Below are positions 1 through 5,883 of a DNA stretch of 6,554 nt, one piece after another. The notes under the pieces were generated by a model. That model ran no database searches. It saw only the letters and a program-made list of their open reading frames with translations, and had not been told where the DNA came from. The DNA is taken from NCBI GenBank assembly GCA_019308655.1, contig JAFDHS010000051.1, positions 1-6,554 on the forward strand. Reading direction: 5' to 3'. The position numbers and the translations under genes are program-made. This DNA is from Deltaproteobacteria bacterium (lineage in GTDB: Bacteria; Desulfobacterota; Desulfobacteria; Desulfobacterales; JAFDHS01). Numbering within the stretch: the first letter of the stretch is position 1; each line of letters opens with the position of its first letter.

Positions 1-97
1 CAGCGATTTCAATGCTATGGGGGTTGGGAATTTTTACGCCTTTTTTTAATAATTCTTCTATCTTTGAAATTTTTCTGGAGACATTCCGGTTCGTCAT
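1..97 (-). CDS. N-terminus of a gene running off the left edge, possibly UDP-GlcNAc pyrophosphorylase-like (left-handed beta-helix family)
   Basis: Read on the minus strand from an ATG at 97-95, the frame stays open to the window edge for 32 codons, giving MTNRNVSRKISKIEELLKKG followed by VKIPNPHSIEIA. A GAGG ribosome-binding site lies about 7 bases upstream of the ATG (+ strand 104-107), which supports this start. The stretch is a charged helix followed by a KGVKIPNP segment. From memory this resembles the start of deltaproteobacterial proteins annotated as UDP-N-acetylglucosamine pyrophosphorylase-like, in which a KIPNP segment precedes a hexapeptide-repeat beta-helix. Too little is present to show a nucleotide-binding or acyltransferase motif, so the coding call is firmer than the product. 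It is transcribed divergently from the antiporter operon. Confidence 0.55.
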   Translation of the reverse strand, partial: MTNRNVSRKISKIEELLKKGVKIPNPHSIEIA

Positions 98-139
98 GGT
101 CAAACCTCTTTGTTATTTAGTTCGTGATCCTGAAGGCTT

Positions 140-170
140 ATCTTAAATATTCAAAAACTGTGTCTGTCAA
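140..170 (-). promoter_or_regulatory. Possible sigma70-type promoter for the left-edge gene
   Basis: On the minus strand a consensus TTGACA (+ strand 165-170) is followed after 19 bases by TAAGAT (140-145). The -35 is perfect, but the -10 matches only 4 of 6 and the spacer is long. The perfect palindrome ATCAATTGAT at 178-187 lies just upstream and could bind a regulator. The predicted leader before the ATG would be about 35-40 bases. Confidence 0.35.
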
Positions 171-332
171 GATATTTATCAATTGATTGTCCTGATCATT
201 TTTCTTGCAAGTCGTCTAACCACTTGATAACTGATGGAGTCGCCGGTCAATTCGCGGTGGGCTGTGCCCGTCTTTTATTTGAACTTGCCGAAATAAAAAA
301 TTTGAAGTATCAGTTCAACTCCATATTCTATA

Positions 333-362
333 TTGACACCCTCTTTTCAGGAAAACTATGAT
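333..362 (+). promoter_or_regulatory. Sigma70-type promoter for the antiporter-acyltransferase operon
   Basis: A perfect TTGACA (333-338) and TATGAT (357-362, 5 of 6 to consensus) are separated by 18 bases. Transcription would start near 369-370 and give a leader of about 60 bases before the antiporter ATG at 429. It is the best promoter match in the intergenic region and is correctly placed for the downstream operon. Confidence 0.6.
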
Positions 363-428
363 AATAATACCCGTGCATAACGTTTTCAACTTTTACATAA
401 AACAGCGCTTTTGCTTTGGTGATTAACA

Positions 429-1370
429 ATGGCCTTAAACGGTTTTTTCCTCTTGATTGGATTGACAATGCTTTTTCTCGGTTCCGACTGGCTTGTCAGA
501 GGGGCCTCCAACCTTGCTTTCTCTCTTTCCATAAGGCCTATAGTTATCGGACTTACCGTTGTGGCTTTTGCCACATCGGCCCCGGAACTTCTGGTCAGCC
601 TTGTCGCTGCTGCAAAGGGTTCAAGCGGTGTATCCGTAGGCAACATATTGGGAAGCAACGTCATTAATATTGCTTTGGTCCTTGGATCGAGCGCACTGGT
701 AAAGCCTCTTAAAATAAATAAAAAGATTGTAAGCAAGGAACTTCCCTATATGATCGGCGCCTCTTTTTTATTCTGGTTTCTTTGTCTGGACGGAAAAATA
801 GGCAGGACAGACGGTCTTATCCTTCTTGGGGTTTTGGCTGTTTTTATTATTTATGGAATTATGACGGCAAGAGACATCAGAAAAGAAAGAGAGCAAATAG
901 AGAAACCTTCCCTTAAAAATTATGCTTTCAATGGATTCTTGATACTGACCGGTTTGATATGTCTTGGAAAAGGAGCGGATTTTGTTGTTAATTCAGCTGT
1001 TTTCATAGCAAGGAGTTTCGGCTTCAGTGAACTGTTTATCGGTCTTTCCATAGTGGCTTTCGGCACTTCCCTGCCCGAGCTTGCCACTTCGGTCGTAGCG
1101 GTCTCAAAAGATGAAAGCGATATATCCCTGGGCAATGTTGTGGGGAGTAATTTGTTCAACATTTGCATGGTTATGGGTACGGTCGGATTGCTGAACCCCA
1201 TATCTATAGATTCGAGTTTAAACCGGTTTGAATTCCCTGCCATGTTGTTTTTATCCTGTTTATTATTAATTTTTGCAAGATCAGGTTACAAAATAAATCG
1301 AAGTCAGGGACTTATTTTTATTTTAAGCTTTTTTTTATATGTTGGAGGGTCATACTGGATGGTCCGATAG
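429..1370 (+). CDS. yrbG: Calcium/sodium antiporter, CaCA family (YrbG-like)
   Basis: A 313-residue inner-membrane cation exchanger made almost entirely of hydrophobic segments, with the internal duplication typical of the Ca2+:cation antiporter (CaCA) superfamily. The first alpha-repeat is at about residues 41-80 (GLTVVAFATSAPELLVS, then GNILGSNVIN). The second is at 205-244 (GLSIVAFGTSLPELATS, then GNVVGSNLFN). The acidic residues E53 and E217, one in each repeat, correspond to the ion-coordinating glutamates of the family. A charged cytoplasmic loop at about 146-162 (ARDIRKEREQIEKP) joins the two halves. Length fits bacterial YrbG-type members (about 310-330). By family knowledge it exchanges Ca2+ against Na+ or H+; which ion it moves cannot be read from sequence. 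The ATG is preceded by only a weak GGTGA at 418-422. It is followed 33 bases later by the acyltransferase on the same strand. Confidence 0.92.
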   Translation: MALNGFFLLIGLTMLFLGSDWLVRGASNLAFSLSIRPIVIGLTVVAFATSAPELLVSLVAAAKGSSGVSVGNILGSNVINIALVLGSSALVKPLKINKKIVSKELPYMIGASFLFWFLCLDGKIGRTDGLILLGVLAVFIIYGIMTARDIRKEREQIEKPSLKNYAFNGFLILTGLICLGKGADFVVNSAVFIARSFGFSELFIGLSIVAFGTSLPELATSVVAVSKDESDISLGNVVGSNLFNICMVMGTVGLLNPISIDSSLNRFEFPAMLFLSCLLLIFARSGYKINRSQGLIFILSFFLYVGGSYWMVR

Positions 1371-1403
1371 TTTGATTTTCATTTATCGAAAGGAATAATC
1401 TAT

Positions 1404-1982
1404 ATGCGTTACACGATTTTCGACACACCTGCATTAACAACGCTTATGCAAAGGCTTTCTCTGTTTTTATTGAATATCCTGGGATGGCGTATACAGGGCC
1501 GGGTGCCGGATCTTCCTAAATTTGTAATTATTGGCGCACCGCATACCTCTAACTGGGATTTCCCCATCATGATACTCTTTGCCTTTGCCTTAAAAGTAAA
1601 AATATTCTGGATGGGGAAAGACGCCTTGTTTCGTAAGCCTTTTGGTGCCTTCTTCAAACGGTTGGGGGGTATCCCCATTGACAGATCCAGGTCCAATCGG
1701 GTTGTGGCACAAATGGTTCAAATTTTTCAGGAGAATGAAAAGTTGATCCTTGTGATCCCTCCTGAAGGGACCCGTAAGAAAGTCAGGTTTTGGAAAACCG
1801 GATTCTATTATATTGCCAAAGGAGCCGATATCCCGATTGTGATGGGATATATGGATTATTGTCTCAAGGTGGGAGGGTTTGGTCCAATGATCAGACCGAC
1901 AGGCGATATTGAATCCGATATGTCTGAAATTAAAGCTTTTTATGCTGACATAACCGGAAAGTATCCTGACAAGTCAAGCTAA
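1404..1982 (+). CDS. Short lysophospholipid acyltransferase (PlsC-like, LPLAT family)
   Basis: This 192-residue protein carries the four LPLAT blocks in order. The catalytic HX4D is HTSNWD at residues 47-52; block II is around RLGGIPIDRS (86-95); block III is IPPEGTRKK (118-126), where E121-G122-T123-R124 bind the phosphate; block IV is ADIPIVMGY (141-149). One hydrophobic segment precedes the catalytic block (about 18-30), so peripheral or inner-membrane attachment is likely. The family transfers an acyl chain to a lysophospholipid or glycerol-3-phosphate acceptor; the true acceptor is unknown, and this short subgroup is often not the essential PlsC. The start has a good GAAAGGA site (1388-1394) nine bases upstream. 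The gene is probably co-transcribed with the antiporter. Its TAA stop shares its last base with a MITE-like element, so the final residues may have been altered by that insertion; related proteins, as I remember them, continue a few residues past the GKYP segment. Confidence 0.85.
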   Translation: MRYTIFDTPALTTLMQRLSLFLLNILGWRIQGRVPDLPKFVIIGAPHTSNWDFPIMILFAFALKVKIFWMGKDALFRKPFGAFFKRLGGIPIDRSRSNRVVAQMVQIFQENEKLILVIPPEGTRKKVRFWKTGFYYIAKGADIPIVMGYMDYCLKVGGFGPMIRPTGDIESDMSEIKAFYADITGKYPDKSS

Positions 1983-2144
1983 GAGCCTGTTTAAAAATTG
2001 ATGAATCGGCTGCAAAAGCGTGACAGCGGTTCAAATCGTCGTAAATTTTCGGCAAATAGGCTCGCTATTCACCTCAAATTTGCAACAATTTGCCCTCGCT
2101 TTCACACTTTTTCGCTTCGATCCCCTAGTTTTTAAACAGGCTCT
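1982..2144. mobile_element. MITE-like palindromic element with 16-bp terminal inverted repeats
   Basis: The ends are a perfect 16-bp inverted repeat: AGAGCCTGTTTAAAAA at 1982-1997 and its reverse complement at 2129-2144. The complementarity continues inward with about three-quarters identity, for instance GCAAAAGCGTGACAGCG against the complement of CGCTTTCACACTTTTTCGC. It closes at AATAG-GCTCG-CTATT (2055-2069), almost exactly the geometric centre. The whole 163 bp is therefore one long imperfect hairpin with no coding capacity, the structure expected of a non-autonomous MITE or a REP-like mobile repeat. I find no clear target-site duplication. It abuts the acyltransferase stop and lies just before the terminator hairpin. 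Confidence 0.75.
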
Positions 2145-2149
2145 GAAAG

Positions 2150-2202
2150 TTACCACAGAGTTTGTAGAAATCCTCTACATTCTCTGTGGTAAAATTTTTT
2201 TT
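2150..2202 (+). terminator. Strong rho-independent terminator of the antiporter-acyltransferase operon
   Basis: A perfect 11-bp stem, TTACCACAGAG (2150-2160) with CTCTGTGGTAA (2182-2192), encloses a second 6-bp stem TGTAGA/TCTACA (2163-2168 and 2174-2179) across a symmetric TT/TT internal loop, with a five-base AATCC loop. Four A residues and then eight T residues (2195-2202) follow on the plus strand, so it suits termination of rightward transcription. For the convergent htpG message the same hairpin forms but is preceded by the A-tract and not followed by a good U-tract, so termination in that direction would be weaker. Confidence 0.8.
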
Positions 2203-2210
2203 CTTATTCG

Positions 2211-4136
2211 TTATAATGCACTGCTCATCAAATCGCCGATCTTTTTGGAAAATCCGGATGGGTTTTCTACCTTACCCCCCTCACTGATAACCGCAATGTC
2301 GTATATCAGCTCGCTGTAGTCTTTCAAAACCGGATCATCTTTATCTTTCTCAAACAAGGTTTTTATTTTCGTAAGAACGGGATGATCCATATTCAGTTCT
2401 AAAACACGCTTTGTCTCAGGGACTTTTTGTCCTGATGCCTTGAGGATTTTTTCCATATAAGCGCTCATGTCGTATGCATCACCTGACAGACAGGCTATGG
2501 AATCTTTTAAATGAGTCGATGGCTTGACTTCCTTGATTTTGGATTCCAGGTTGGATTTGATATGGTCGAACAAAGTAGAATATTCTTCTTTTTTCTTCTC
2601 GTCAACCTTCTCAAGATTAAGCTCCCCTTTTTCCGCACTCTTTAATTTTTTTCCTTCATAGTCGGTCAAAGACTGAACGACCCACTCGTCAACAGGATCC
2701 ACCATTAAGAGTACTTCATAGTCCTTCTCCTTGAGTTTCTCGATGTGCGGACTGTTAAGTAATGAAGAGAGATTGTCACCGGTAATATAATAGATTTCCT
2801 CCTGCTCTGCCTTCATGTTGGCAATATAATCCTTGAGTGATATGAGCTTGCCGGCGGATTTGCTTGTTTGATAACGGATCAGGTCGGCTATTTTGTCTTT
2901 GTTTTCAAAGTCGGAGTGAATCCCTGTTTTAAGCATGGGGGCGAATTCATTATAAACGTTTTCGTATTTTTCCTTATCCATGCCGTTAAACAGGTCGAAA
3001 AGTTTTTTGACAAGATTTTTTCGGATATTCCTTACCAGTCTATCTTGTTGAAGAATTTCACGGCTTATGTTCAGGTTTAAATCAGGTGCATCCACAACAC
3101 CCTGAACAAAACCGAAATATTCCGGAATCAGCTCTTTACAGTCATCCATGATAAAAACACGTCTGCAGTAAAGATGAATTCCGTGTTTACGTTCAGGGCT
3201 GAACAGATTAAAGGGAGCCTTTGACGGAATATACAACAGGGCGGTGTATTCCGTAGTCCCTTCAAATTTCATATGAATATTGGCCAGAGGCGGGTTCCAG
3301 TCATGGCTGAGATGGCTGTAGAATTGATTATGTTCCTCCTCGGAAACATCTTTCTTGTCTTTGGCCCATATGGCCTTCATTGAGTTGAGTGTCTCTTCGC
3401 GTATAACCTTTTTTGTCGTTTCCCCTACCGGCTTGCCGTCTTTATCAAGAATCTGTTCATCTTCCGGGATGGGTTCATCCCGCTCAACATCCATAGCAAC
3501 AGGATAGTTGATAAAATCGGAATGTTGCTTTATAATATTACGAATCGTCCATTCATCGGTAAAGTTTTTTTCGTCTTTTTCCGTCTCTTTCAAATCAAGG
3601 ATGATATCAGTGCCGTGTGAATCCTTTTCGACTTCCTCGATCGTATAAGACCCGTCGCCTTCAGATTCCCATTTTACAGCCTTTTCCGAACCGGCGGCTC
3701 GGGTCAGTACCGTAACTTTTTTTGCGACAATAAATGAACTGTAAAAGCCGACGCCAAACTGGCCGATTAAATCCGGTGTCAACGTTTCCTGACTCTTGGA
3801 CTGTTCAAGCGCTTCAATAAAAGCGGCAGTACCGCTTTTGGCTATTGTGCCTATATTATCCATGACCTCTTCATGGGTCATGCCGATACCGTTATCGGAT
3901 ATTTCAAGGGTGTTTTTTTCATGGTCAGGCGTAATTTTGATCTTGAATTCGGTATCATCACCAAGGATTTCAGGTTCCGTCTGGGATTTGAAGCGAAGTT
4001 TGTCGATAGCGTCGGAAGAGTTGGATATCAACTCCCGTAAAAATATTTCCTGATTGGAGTAAAGGGAATTGATGATAAGGTTCATAAGCTGTTGCACTTC
4101 GGTTTTAAACTGATGCGTTTCTTTCTTTTGATCCAT
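2211..4136 (-). CDS. htpG: Molecular chaperone HtpG (bacterial Hsp90)
   Basis: A 641-residue Hsp90 homologue acting as a cytoplasmic ATP-dependent dimeric chaperone. The N-terminal GHKL ATPase domain shows the Hsp90 signature YSNQEIFLRELISNSSDA at about residues 26-43, with catalytic E35 and Mg-binding N39. DNGIGM is at 81-86, GTIAKSGT at 96-103 and GQFGVGFYS at 125-133 (the lid and ATP-binding glycines). The middle domain carries NISREILQQ, with the arginine that reaches the ATP gamma-phosphate. The C-terminal third is the dimerisation domain. There is no long acidic linker and no MEEVD tail, as expected for bacterial HtpG (E. coli protein 624 residues). The frame is open 21 codons further upstream, but the start chosen has AGGAGA five bases before ATG, and the protein then begins MDQKKETHQF like its family. 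It converges on the acyltransferase operon and diverges from the desulfurase gene. Confidence 0.97.
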   Translation of the reverse strand: MDQKKETHQFKTEVQQLMNLIINSLYSNQEIFLRELISNSSDAIDKLRFKSQTEPEILGDDTEFKIKITPDHEKNTLEISDNGIGMTHEEVMDNIGTIAKSGTAAFIEALEQSKSQETLTPDLIGQFGVGFYSSFIVAKKVTVLTRAAGSEKAVKWESEGDGSYTIEEVEKDSHGTDIILDLKETEKDEKNFTDEWTIRNIIKQHSDFINYPVAMDVERDEPIPEDEQILDKDGKPVGETTKKVIREETLNSMKAIWAKDKKDVSEEEHNQFYSHLSHDWNPPLANIHMKFEGTTEYTALLYIPSKAPFNLFSPERKHGIHLYCRRVFIMDDCKELIPEYFGFVQGVVDAPDLNLNISREILQQDRLVRNIRKNLVKKLFDLFNGMDKEKYENVYNEFAPMLKTGIHSDFENKDKIADLIRYQTSKSAGKLISLKDYIANMKAEQEEIYYITGDNLSSLLNSPHIEKLKEKDYEVLLMVDPVDEWVVQSLTDYEGKKLKSAEKGELNLEKVDEKKKEEYSTLFDHIKSNLESKIKEVKPSTHLKDSIACLSGDAYDMSAYMEKILKASGQKVPETKRVLELNMDHPVLTKIKTLFEKDKDDPVLKDYSELIYDIAVISEGGKVENPSGFSKKIGDLMSSAL

Positions 4137-4140
4137 AATT

Positions 4141-4146
4141 TCTCCT
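4141..4146 (-). promoter_or_regulatory. Ribosome-binding site fixing the htpG start
   Basis: TCTCCT on the plus strand reads AGGAGA on the minus strand and lies four bases upstream of the ATG at 4136-4134. This near-perfect Shine-Dalgarno rules out the longer 662-residue reading, whose extra 21 residues have no family counterpart. Confidence 0.85.
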
Positions 4147-4223
4147 GTTTGATAAAAAATTTCAGAATTTAAAAAAGTCTGAAGTGATTTCCGACTCAAT
4201 CGTTTTAAAAAATATTTAACCTG

Positions 4224-4254
4224 AATATAATGTGAGCGAATTTAAAATTGTCAA
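4224..4254 (-). promoter_or_regulatory. Probable sigma70-type promoter for htpG
   Basis: On the minus strand TTGACA (+ strand 4249-4254) is followed by TATATT (4224-4229) with a 19-base spacer, or TTATAT (4225-4230) with 18. Transcription would begin near 4217, giving a leader of about 80 bases. I see neither a CIRCE inverted repeat (TTAGCACTC/GAGTGCTAA) nor a sigma32-type CTTGAA...CCCCAT promoter here, so heat-shock control is not evident from the sequence. Confidence 0.5.
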
Positions 4255-4304
4255 CCCTACTTACATGAAAATATTCCTATTTGTCAGGGGTTATTTCTTT
4301 ATAT

Positions 4305-4312
4305 GAAAGGAG
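4305..4312 (+). promoter_or_regulatory. Ribosome-binding site fixing the desulfurase start
   Basis: GAAAGGAG lies ten bases before the ATG at 4323. The frame is open upstream to a TTG at 4281, but that start has no ribosome-binding site of its own and would place this motif inside the coding region. Confidence 0.8.
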
Positions 4313-4322
4313 CAACAAGCTA

Positions 4323-5471
4323 ATGGGAAAACCTGTCTATCTGGATTATAACGGAACCACACCGAACGATCCTGAAGTCATAGAGGCCATGAGGCCTTTT
4401 CTTGAAAACGAATTTGGAAATCCTTCCAGCAGCCACTGGTACGGGATCAAGCCGAAAAAAGCGGTCGAAAATGCCCGTAAACAGGTAGCTTCGCTTCTGA
4501 GTTGCAGTCCCGATGAGATTGTCTTTACCAGCGGCGGCACGGAATCCAACAATTATGCCATTAAAGGCATTGCCTGGGCATGCCGGAGCAAGGGGAACCA
4601 TATCATTACCTCCCGGATTGAGCATCCGGCTGTGCAGGAAGTCTGCCTGTTCCTGGAGGGACTTGGATTCGAGATTACCTTTTTGCCTGTGGACGAATAC
4701 GGTCTTGTCAGTCTTTGTGATCTGGAAAATGCCATCCGGCCCGAAACCGTTCTTATTACGATCATGCATGCAAATAATGAAGTGGGTACCGTTCAACCCA
4801 TTGAAGAGATTTCCAACCTTGCCAGGAAACACGGCATTGTTATGCATACGGATGCGGCCCAATCCGTTGGGAAAATTTCTGCGGACGTTAATAATCTCGG
4901 CGTTGATTTATTATCCATAGCAGGACACAAAATATATGCACCCAAAGGAACAGGTGCGCTTTTTGTCCGAAATTCCATAAAACCGGAAAAGTTTATGCAT
5001 GGTGCAGGACAAGAAAACGGCAGAAGAGCGGGAACGGAAAACGTGCCGGGAATTGTCGGATTAGGAAAAGCTTGTGAAATCGCCGGGAGAGATCCGGCAG
5101 ATAACATGACCCATATGAAAAGAATGAGGGACTTGCTGTATAGCGGCTTGAAAAATGAACTTGAAGCAATAACTTTAAACGGTCACATGGAAAAACGTTT
5201 GCCCAATACGATCAGCCTTTCTTTTCAAGGTTTGGAGGCAAACAGAATACTTGAAGAGATAGGCCTGGAAGTGGCGGTTTCCGCAGGTGCGGCATGTCAT
5301 TCAGATAAGGTGGAAATCTCGCACGTGCTCAAAGCCATGAACATCCCTTTGAACAGGGCCAAGGGAACGTTGAGATTCAGTACGGGAAAAATGACTACCG
5401 AAGCTGAAATTAACACAGCCGTTAAGGTGACATCTGAGGCGGTTAAAAAAATGATAAAAAGTAAAGGGTAG
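4323..5471 (+). CDS. Cysteine desulfurase / selenocysteine lyase-type PLP enzyme (NifS/IscS class V aminotransferase)
   Basis: A 382-residue PLP-dependent enzyme that would remove sulfur (or selenium) from L-cysteine (or L-selenocysteine), leaving alanine and an enzyme persulfide for Fe-S cluster, thio-cofactor or selenium metabolism. Visible marks are DYNGTTP (8-14) and GNPSS (32-36) near the start, GGTES at 71-75, E100-H101 (H101 stacks on PLP), HANNEVG at 149-155, HTDAAQ at 175-180 (D177 contacts the pyridine nitrogen) and GHK with Schiff-base K203. RAGTEN is at 235-240 and substrate-carboxylate R351 lies in LRFSTG. The catalytic cysteine is C325 in SAGAACHSDKVEISHVL. Housekeeping IscS/NifS proteins usually have SSGSACTS there; the GAACHSD form is the one I recall from mammalian selenocysteine lyase and its bacterial relatives. 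Length is typical of the group I desulfurases. No iscU, iscR or selenium genes are next to it in this window, so the partner is unknown. Convergent with the toxin-antitoxin locus. Confidence 0.92.
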   Translation: MGKPVYLDYNGTTPNDPEVIEAMRPFLENEFGNPSSSHWYGIKPKKAVENARKQVASLLSCSPDEIVFTSGGTESNNYAIKGIAWACRSKGNHIITSRIEHPAVQEVCLFLEGLGFEITFLPVDEYGLVSLCDLENAIRPETVLITIMHANNEVGTVQPIEEISNLARKHGIVMHTDAAQSVGKISADVNNLGVDLLSIAGHKIYAPKGTGALFVRNSIKPEKFMHGAGQENGRRAGTENVPGIVGLGKACEIAGRDPADNMTHMKRMRDLLYSGLKNELEAITLNGHMEKRLPNTISLSFQGLEANRILEEIGLEVAVSAGAACHSDKVEISHVLKAMNIPLNRAKGTLRFSTGKMTTEAEINTAVKVTSEAVKKMIKSKG

Positions 5472-5523
5472 GATTTTTAATTTGGTCGGGATGGCTGGAT
5501 TTGAACCAGCGACCCTACCCTTT
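5463..5523. repeat. 10-bp inverted repeat bracketing the tRNA fragment
   Basis: AAAGGGTAGG at 5463-5472, which spans the desulfurase stop codon, is the perfect reverse complement of CCTACCCTTT at 5514-5523. The 41 bases between them contain nearly all of the tRNA 3' fragment. It could form a cruciform, act as a weak transcription barrier, or be an arm-type site of an old recombination event. A 10-bp match at this distance could also arise by chance. Confidence 0.4.
5483..5514 (-). pseudogene. Severed 3' end of a tRNA gene (tRNA-Pro-like)
   Basis: Read on the minus strand, this holds GGTC, then a perfect T arm (GCTGG, loop TTCAAAT, CCAGC at 5494-5510), the 3' acceptor strand CATCCCG (5493-5487), discriminator A73 and an encoded CCA (5485-5483). 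The T loop has the invariant TTC and A58. The end CATCCCG-A-CCA implies a C1:G72 pair with A73, the identity pattern of bacterial tRNA-Pro. No matching 5' acceptor strand (CGGGATG in the sense direction), D arm or Pro anticodon arm occurs in the next 100 bases, which instead run into the antitoxin gene, so the gene is incomplete. Such 3' fragments are typical attachment-site copies left where an element integrated into a tRNA gene; the missing 5' side faces right, so the element would lie to the right. Confidence 0.7.
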
Positions 5524-5580
5524 CAGGCCGACTCGTTTGAAGACCGGAGTTTTCAGCAGATAAAGATTTTTTGCCTTTGC

Positions 5581-5883
5581 CTACGCAACGGAAACTGTAT
5601 AATCCAGATCCTCTTGGCGCAACATATCCTGCAATGCAAGTTCAATCCAGATCTTTTCCGGCTGGCCTATATGCCGTGCGATCTTGGCGGCTCTTTTGGG
5701 AGAGGGGATCTTCCTGCCTTTTTCTATGTCGCAAAGACTTTGGGCCGATATCCCAATGGACATGGCGAATTCTTTCTGTGAAAGCTCTTCGCATTTTCTA
5801 TGTGACCAAAGCGCCCGTCCAAAAGTAAGCGGACCATAATCTCTTTCCAATTCCTTTGACCCGTATATTTCATCAGTAGTCAT
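5581..5883 (-). CDS. HigA-like antitoxin with an XRE-family helix-turn-helix
   Basis: A 100-residue protein with a Cro/CI (XRE) helix-turn-helix at about residues 34-56: LSQKEFAMSIGISAQSLCDI followed by EKG, and then a helical extension (RKIPSPKRAAKIARHIGQPE). By family knowledge it would neutralise the partner toxin by direct binding and repress the operon through the palindrome at 6152-6174. The ATG at 5883-5881 lies inside the end of the toxin gene (11-base overlap) and has AGAGGT eight bases upstream (+ strand 5892-5897), so translation is probably coupled. Gene order toxin then antitoxin is that of higBA systems rather than relBE. A solitary XRE regulator is the main alternative, but the overlap with a RelE-fold gene makes the antitoxin role likely. 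Confidence 0.85.
   Translation of the reverse strand: MTTDEIYGSKELERDYGPLTFGRALWSHRKCEELSQKEFAMSIGISAQSLCDIEKGRKIPSPKRAAKIARHIGQPEKIWIELALQDMLRQEDLDYTVSVA

Larger units (their letters stand above)
98..428. other. Non-coding divergent intergenic region
   Basis: These 331 bases separate the left-edge minus-strand gene from the plus-strand antiporter. I see no convincing ORF, RNA gene or riboswitch. The region contains promoter-like elements facing both ways (annotated separately), a perfect 10-bp palindrome ATCAATTGAT at 178-187 just upstream of the leftward -35, and a short GGGC/GCCC hairpin near 257-267 whose role is unclear. Confidence 0.6.

Noticed and set aside
2020..2319. 99-codon plus-strand ORF
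   Set aside because: It runs through the palindromic element, the terminator hairpin and the antisense of the htpG end, with no ribosome-binding site or recognisable domain.
4137..4199. 21-codon N-terminal extension of htpG
   Set aside because: The internal ATG at 4136 has a near-perfect AGGAGA site and gives the family-typical start; the extension includes that site and has no Hsp90 counterpart.
4137..4260. Heat-shock control element (CIRCE or sigma32 promoter) upstream of htpG
   Set aside because: Neither the TTAGCACTC inverted repeat nor a CTTGAA/CCCCAT pair is present; only a sigma70-like promoter is supported.
4281..4322. TTG start adding 14 residues to the desulfurase
   Set aside because: No ribosome-binding site before the TTG, while GAAAGGAG precedes the ATG at 4323, where the protein begins with the usual VYLDYN strand.
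4320..4862. 180-codon minus-strand ORF opposite the desulfurase
   Set aside because: Shadow frame of a strongly conserved gene; no domain, and it overlaps the desulfurase entirely.
5482..5781. Plus-strand ORF beginning MVGMAGFEPATLPFQ
   Set aside because: It is the antisense translation of the tRNA 3' fragment followed by the antitoxin gene; GMAGFEPAT-type peptides are common artefacts of reading tRNA ends backwards.
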